NCBI GenBank assembly: GCA_005881055.1
Contig: VBHW01000226.1
Location: 1 to 7,553, forward strand
Reading direction: 5' to 3'
From: Chloroflexota bacterium
GTDB taxonomy: Bacteria > Chloroflexota > Limnocylindria > Limnocylindrales > CSP1-4
DNA: 7,553 nucleotides
Shown here: positions 5,197 through 7,553 of the stretch, in pieces
How the letters are laid out: every line of letters begins with the position of its first letter
Numbering within the stretch: the first letter of the stretch is position 1
Made by a program: the position numbers and the translations under genes
Notes under the pieces: model-generated
Told to the model about the DNA's origin: nothing
Database searches by the model: none
Seen by the model: the letters and a program-made list of their open reading frames with translations, nothing else

Positions 5197-5942
5197 CAGA
5201 TGATCCTCCGCTGAGCGAGGAAGTCGACGACGGCTTTCGCGGCCTCCGGAGCAGGCACCCTGACGACCTTCGTCGCGCCGCGCTGCTCCGGCTTGCGCGA
5301 TCCGGTGACCTTCGCCGTCGCCGCCGCGCCGCCGGGCGTTGCGCCGTCCACGTCGAGGTCCGAGAGGGCGCGGGTCGTGATCTCCTTGCTCCGCGCGCCC
5401 TGCGTCGCGACGACGAGGGCGGGCATCGGAGCCTCGATGACGTCGAAGCCGGTCGCGCTCAGGCGGCGGACACGCACGCGACCCTCGGCCGGCTCGATCC
5501 GCGCCGCGTACGAGAGGTACGGCAGGCCGAGGATCGCCGCGATCCCGGCGGCGACGACCCCCCCGCCGCCGTCCGAGGTATCGGCACCGGCCAGCACGAG
5601 GTCGTACTCCATCTCCCGGAGGGCTGCCGCGAGGACGCGTGCGGTCGAGAGCGTGTCCGAGCCCTCGAGCGCCGGATCCGTGACGAGGACGCCGCGGTGC
5701 GCGCCCATCGCGAGCGCCTTGCGCAGCGTCTCCGGCGCGTTGCTCGGGGCCATCGCGAGGAGCGTCACCTCGCCCCCGTCGGGACTCGCCTCGACGAGCT
5801 TCAGGGCCGCCTCGAGGGCGTACTCGTCGTTGCCGTTGACGACCGCCGGAGAGCCCGCCCGGTCGACCCTGCCCTCCGCGGTCAGCCGCTCCTGGCCGGC
5901 GGCCGGATCGGGCACCGGCTTGGTGAGGACGACGATGCGCAC
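5196..5942 (-). CDS. etfB: Electron transfer flavoprotein, beta subunit
   Basis: EtfB pairs with EtfA, binds AMP and contacts the partner dehydrogenase. Family features are MRIVVLTKPVPD (1-12), VNGNDEYALEAAL (35-47), VTLLAMAP (59-66), DLVLAGADTSDGGGGVV (114-130, nucleotide-binding region) and LGLPYLSYA (138-146). Length is 248 residues, slightly short. The shortfall seems to lie at residues about 180-186, where the usual recognition loop (a segment like NEPRYPSLKGIM before A-x-x-K) is missing and VVAT runs directly into QGARSKEI. The GTG start at 5940-5942 is fixed by AAGGAGGT ten bases upstream and by the conserved N-terminus. It lies 168 bp after the acyl-CoA dehydrogenase stop and overlaps etfA by one base. 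The three probably work in one oxidation pathway. Confidence 0.96.
   Translation of the reverse strand: MRIVVLTKPVPDPAAGQERLTAEGRVDRAGSPAVVNGNDEYALEAALKLVEASPDGGEVTLLAMAPSNAPETLRKALAMGAHRGVLVTDPALEGSDTLSTARVLAAALREMEYDLVLAGADTSDGGGGVVAAGIAAILGLPYLSYAARIEPAEGRVRVRRLSATGFDVIEAPMPALVVATQGARSKEITTRALSDLDVDGATPGGAAATAKVTGSRKPEQRGATKVVRVPAPEAAKAVVDFLAQRRII
5205..5209 (-). promoter_or_regulatory. Ribosome binding site of etfA
   Basis: GGAGG on the minus strand inside the last codons of etfB, eight bases before the etfA ATG. It supports that start over upstream starts in the same open frame. Confidence 0.7.
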
Positions 5943-5952
5943 CTGCGAACGG

Positions 5953-5960
5953 ACCTCCTT
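5953..5960 (-). promoter_or_regulatory. Ribosome binding site of etfB
   Basis: AAGGAGGT, a full Shine-Dalgarno match on the minus strand, ten bases before the GTG start of etfB. It is the strongest such site seen in the window. Confidence 0.75.
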
Positions 5961-6010
5961 CGAGCATGCCCGAGCCCGGACGCCTCAGGTTCCCCGAGGG
6001 CGCATCCGCC

Positions 6011-6023
6011 GCGCCACCGGCGC
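6011..6023. other. Small hairpin between the dehydrogenase and etfB
   Basis: GCGCC and GGCGC form a perfect 5-bp stem with a three-base loop, extendable by two more pairs across one mismatch. It lies in the 168-bp gap between the acyl-CoA dehydrogenase stop and etfB. There is no T-run on either strand, so it is not a clear terminator. I see no convincing promoter in this gap. Confidence 0.3.
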
Positions 6024-6110
6024 TGCTTCCCCGTGGTCCTCCGCCGACTGCCCGTCCGCTCGGGCTCGACGGACCATTCACTCCGAGGACCGTTTCCGTC
6101 TAGAGGGCTT

Positions 6111-7289
6111 TCAGTCCCGATCGAGCAGGGCCCGGGCGACTACGAGCCGCTGGATCTGTTGCGTTCCTTCGTAGAGCTGCGTGATCTTCGCGTCGCGCAT
6201 CATCCGCTCGACGGGGAACTCGTCGATGTAGCCGTACCCACCGAGCACCTGGACCGCGTCGGTCGTGACCCGCATCGCCGCGTCCCCGGCGACGAGTTTA
6301 CACAGGGCCGACCAGCGGCTCGTGTCGCGGGAACCGGCCTCGATCTCGGTGCACGCCTTGTACAGGAGCTGCCGCGCCCCCTCGGTCGCGGCGTCCATGT
6401 CAGCGAGCATGCCCTGCACGAGCTGGAAGTCGCCGATCGGCCGGCCGAACTGGCGACGCTCGGCGGCATAGCGCGACGCCACGTCGAGGGCGCCCTGGGC
6501 GATGCCCACCGCCTGTGCCGCGATCGCCGGTCGCGACCGATCGAGTGTGCGCATCGCGATCGAGAAGCCGTCCCCTTCCTCGCCGACCCGGTTGGCGGAG
6601 GGGACGCGCACGTCGTCGAACGCGAGCTCCGCCGTCGGCGATCCCCGGATGCCCATCTTGTGCTCGAGCCGCGGCGCGGAGAAGCCCGGCGATCCGCGCT
6701 CGACGACGAAGCAGCTCAGATTGCGATGGCGCTCCGCCTCGGGATCCGTGACCGCGAATACGGTGATCAGGTCGGCCAGGTTGCCTTCGCTGATGAAGCG
6801 CTTGCCGCCGTTGATGACGTACTCGTCGCCGTCCCTGACGGCTCGTGTGCGGATGGCGGCGGCATCGGAGCCGGCCTCGGCCTCGGTGAGCGCGAACGCG
6901 ATGAGGTGACGCCCGGCGGCGAGGTCGGGGAACCAGCGCTGCTTCTGCTCCGGCGAGCCCGCGAGCAGCAGCGGCAGCGCGCCGAGCTCCTGGACCGCGA
7001 GGATGAGCGCCGACGTGGCACATACGCGGCTGATCGCCTCGACCGCGAGGCAGACCGTGAGCAGGTCCGCGCCGACGCCGCCGTACTCGGCCGGGAACGG
7101 CAGGCCGAGGATGTCGTGCGCGGCGAGGAGCTCGCGGACGTCCGTGGGGAACTCGGCCGTCCGATCGATCTCCGCCGCACGAGGCGCGATCTTCTCGTCG
7201 GCGAGGAGCCGGACCGCGTCGCGGAGCATGAGCTGCTCCTCGGTCAGACGGTAGCCGGTCGTGGCGGTCTGGGCGGTCACCGCCGGCAT
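6111..7289 (-). CDS. Acyl-CoA dehydrogenase
   Basis: An FAD enzyme that makes the alpha-beta double bond of an acyl-CoA and passes electrons to ETF. At 392 residues from the chosen start it has the normal length. It shows YRLTEEQLMLRDAVR (13-27), PAEYGGVGAD (66-75), the first family signature AFALTEAEAGSDAAA (131-145), GGKRFISEG (161-169), RRQFGRPIGDFQLVQ (278-292) and the second signature VLGGYGYIDEFPVERMMRDA (348-367). Glu374 in QLYEGTQQIQR is in the position of the catalytic base of short- and medium-chain enzymes. Chain or branched-chain preference cannot be read. The ATG at 7287-7289 gives a usual N-terminus; a GTG nine bases further in (7278-7280) is an alternative that would fit a leaderless transcript. 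The frame stays open upstream to 7421, but that part looks like no family member. etfBA lie directly downstream. Confidence 0.95.
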   Translation of the reverse strand: MPAVTAQTATTGYRLTEEQLMLRDAVRLLADEKIAPRAAEIDRTAEFPTDVRELLAAHDILGLPFPAEYGGVGADLLTVCLAVEAISRVCATSALILAVQELGALPLLLAGSPEQKQRWFPDLAAGRHLIAFALTEAEAGSDAAAIRTRAVRDGDEYVINGGKRFISEGNLADLITVFAVTDPEAERHRNLSCFVVERGSPGFSAPRLEHKMGIRGSPTAELAFDDVRVPSANRVGEEGDGFSIAMRTLDRSRPAIAAQAVGIAQGALDVASRYAAERRQFGRPIGDFQLVQGMLADMDAATEGARQLLYKACTEIEAGSRDTSRWSALCKLVAGDAAMRVTTDAVQVLGGYGYIDEFPVERMMRDAKITQLYEGTQQIQRLVVARALLDRD

Positions 7290-7293
7290 CCTA
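7288..7293 (-). promoter_or_regulatory. Possible -10 element for a leaderless transcript
   Basis: Minus-strand TAGGAT fits the TANNNT -10 pattern and ends seven bases before the GTG at 7278-7280. It overlaps the ATG start at 7287-7289, and no Shine-Dalgarno sequence precedes that ATG. In high-GC bacteria such placement often marks leaderless genes. No clear -35 is seen, so this is tentative. Confidence 0.3.
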
Positions 7294-7391
7294 GCACCGG
7301 CCCGCAGCCGTTCCGTGGCCTTCGGCGGTTGTCCGGCATGCACGTGGCAGGTGTGTCTGGCCGCACTCGCGGGCCGATCGCGGCCAAATTT

Positions 7392-7549
7392 GCGCCCACG
7401 GAGAATCGGGCCAGCTTTCACCCCGACTCGATGCCCGCTGGGGCATCACCTCGGTTGGCGCCGACCCGATCCACGCACGAACGCCTGGGCCGCCGCCCCG
7501 GAATTGGCCGCTTCTGACCGTCAAAGGCGCCTGAATTCTCCGTCCACGC
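7392..7549. repeat. Imperfect inverted repeat upstream of the dehydrogenase
   Basis: GCGCCCACGGAGAAT at 7392-7406 and ATTCTCCGTCCACGC at 7535-7549 are inverted copies matching at 12 of 15 positions, including nine in a row (ACGGAGAAT). The 264 bases from 7290 to the window end show no credible gene. They also hold the hairpin at 7430-7447. The repeat may be a degraded small mobile element or may extend past the window. Confidence 0.45.
7430..7447. other. Perfect 7-bp hairpin
   Basis: GATGCCC and GGGCATC pair perfectly around the loop GCTG. It lies about 140 bases upstream of the dehydrogenase start. No T-run follows on either strand. It could end or protect a transcript arriving from beyond the window, or be an operator; nothing distinguishes these. 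Confidence 0.4.
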
Positions 7550-7553
7550 AAAG

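Noticed and set aside
5943..6081. Upstream extension of the etfA frame through etfB to 6081
   Set aside because: The part before 5196 is in a different frame from etfB and reads as Arg/Gly-rich nonsense; etfA has a proper ATG, ribosome binding site and family N-terminus at 5196.
7290..7421. N-terminal extension of the acyl-CoA dehydrogenase by 44 residues
   Set aside because: The extension looks unlike any family N-terminus, and a start at 7289 or 7280 gives the usual length.
7471..7480. CCACGCACGA, reverse complement of a 10-mer in the connector of repeat unit B
   Set aside because: A single 10-base match with no similarity around it is likely by chance in GC-rich DNA, so I do not extend the repeat family to this region.
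5031..7517. An 828-residue open frame on the + strand
   Set aside because: It runs antisense to the acyl-CoA dehydrogenase and etfB, is Arg/Glu/Ala-rich low-complexity sequence and has no family motif. Long antisense frames are expected at this GC content.
7291..7551. An 86-residue minus-strand frame upstream of the dehydrogenase
   Set aside because: No ribosome binding site, no recognisable sequence, and it overlaps the noncoding inverted repeat and hairpin.

Overview
The window is very GC-rich (about 70% by eye) and tightly packed, with strong G/C bias at third codon positions, frequent GTG starts, AGGAGG-type ribosome binding sites and several stop/start overlaps. The dCTP deaminase resembles the mycobacterial bifunctional type, and NrdR plus an EtfAB/acyl-CoA dehydrogenase set are typical of high-GC Gram-positive-like aerobes. 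I infer an actinobacterial or Chloroflexota (Limnocylindria-like) genome; the sequence alone does not settle which.

Layout. (1) 1-1071, + strand: the C-terminal part of a GGDEF-EAL cyclic-di-GMP protein whose start lies outside the window, with a complete EAL domain. (2) 1072-1529: a 458-base gap between convergent genes, holding at least seven degenerate 28-30 bp repeats in both orientations, arranged as two copies of one composite unit about 209 bp apart, plus a 21-bp tandem repeat. (3) 1530-3573, - strand: nrdR, dcd and an MBL-fold hydrolase, read in that order. nrdR and dcd overlap by 4 bp and dcd is 32 bp from the hydrolase. The nrdR leader carries a pair of palindromes with the size, spacing and base pattern of NrdR boxes. 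(4) 3649-5942, - strand: etfB, etfA and a small membrane-anchored coiled-coil protein of unknown role. (5) 6111-7289, - strand: an acyl-CoA dehydrogenase. (6) 7290-7553: noncoding sequence upstream of it, with an inverted repeat and a hairpin.

How the genes work together. The dehydrogenase oxidises an acyl-CoA and passes electrons to EtfAB; the quinone oxidoreductase that would accept them is not in the window. The nrdR-dcd pair joins the repressor of ribonucleotide reductase genes to an enzyme that makes dUMP/dUTP from dCTP, so one autoregulated transcript may tune pyrimidine deoxynucleotide supply.

No wholly new system is evident. The points most worth a second look are the BIME-like repeat cluster, the paired NrdR boxes controlling a dcd operon, an EtfB that appears to lack its partner-recognition loop, and a repeat-encoded tail on dCTP deaminase.
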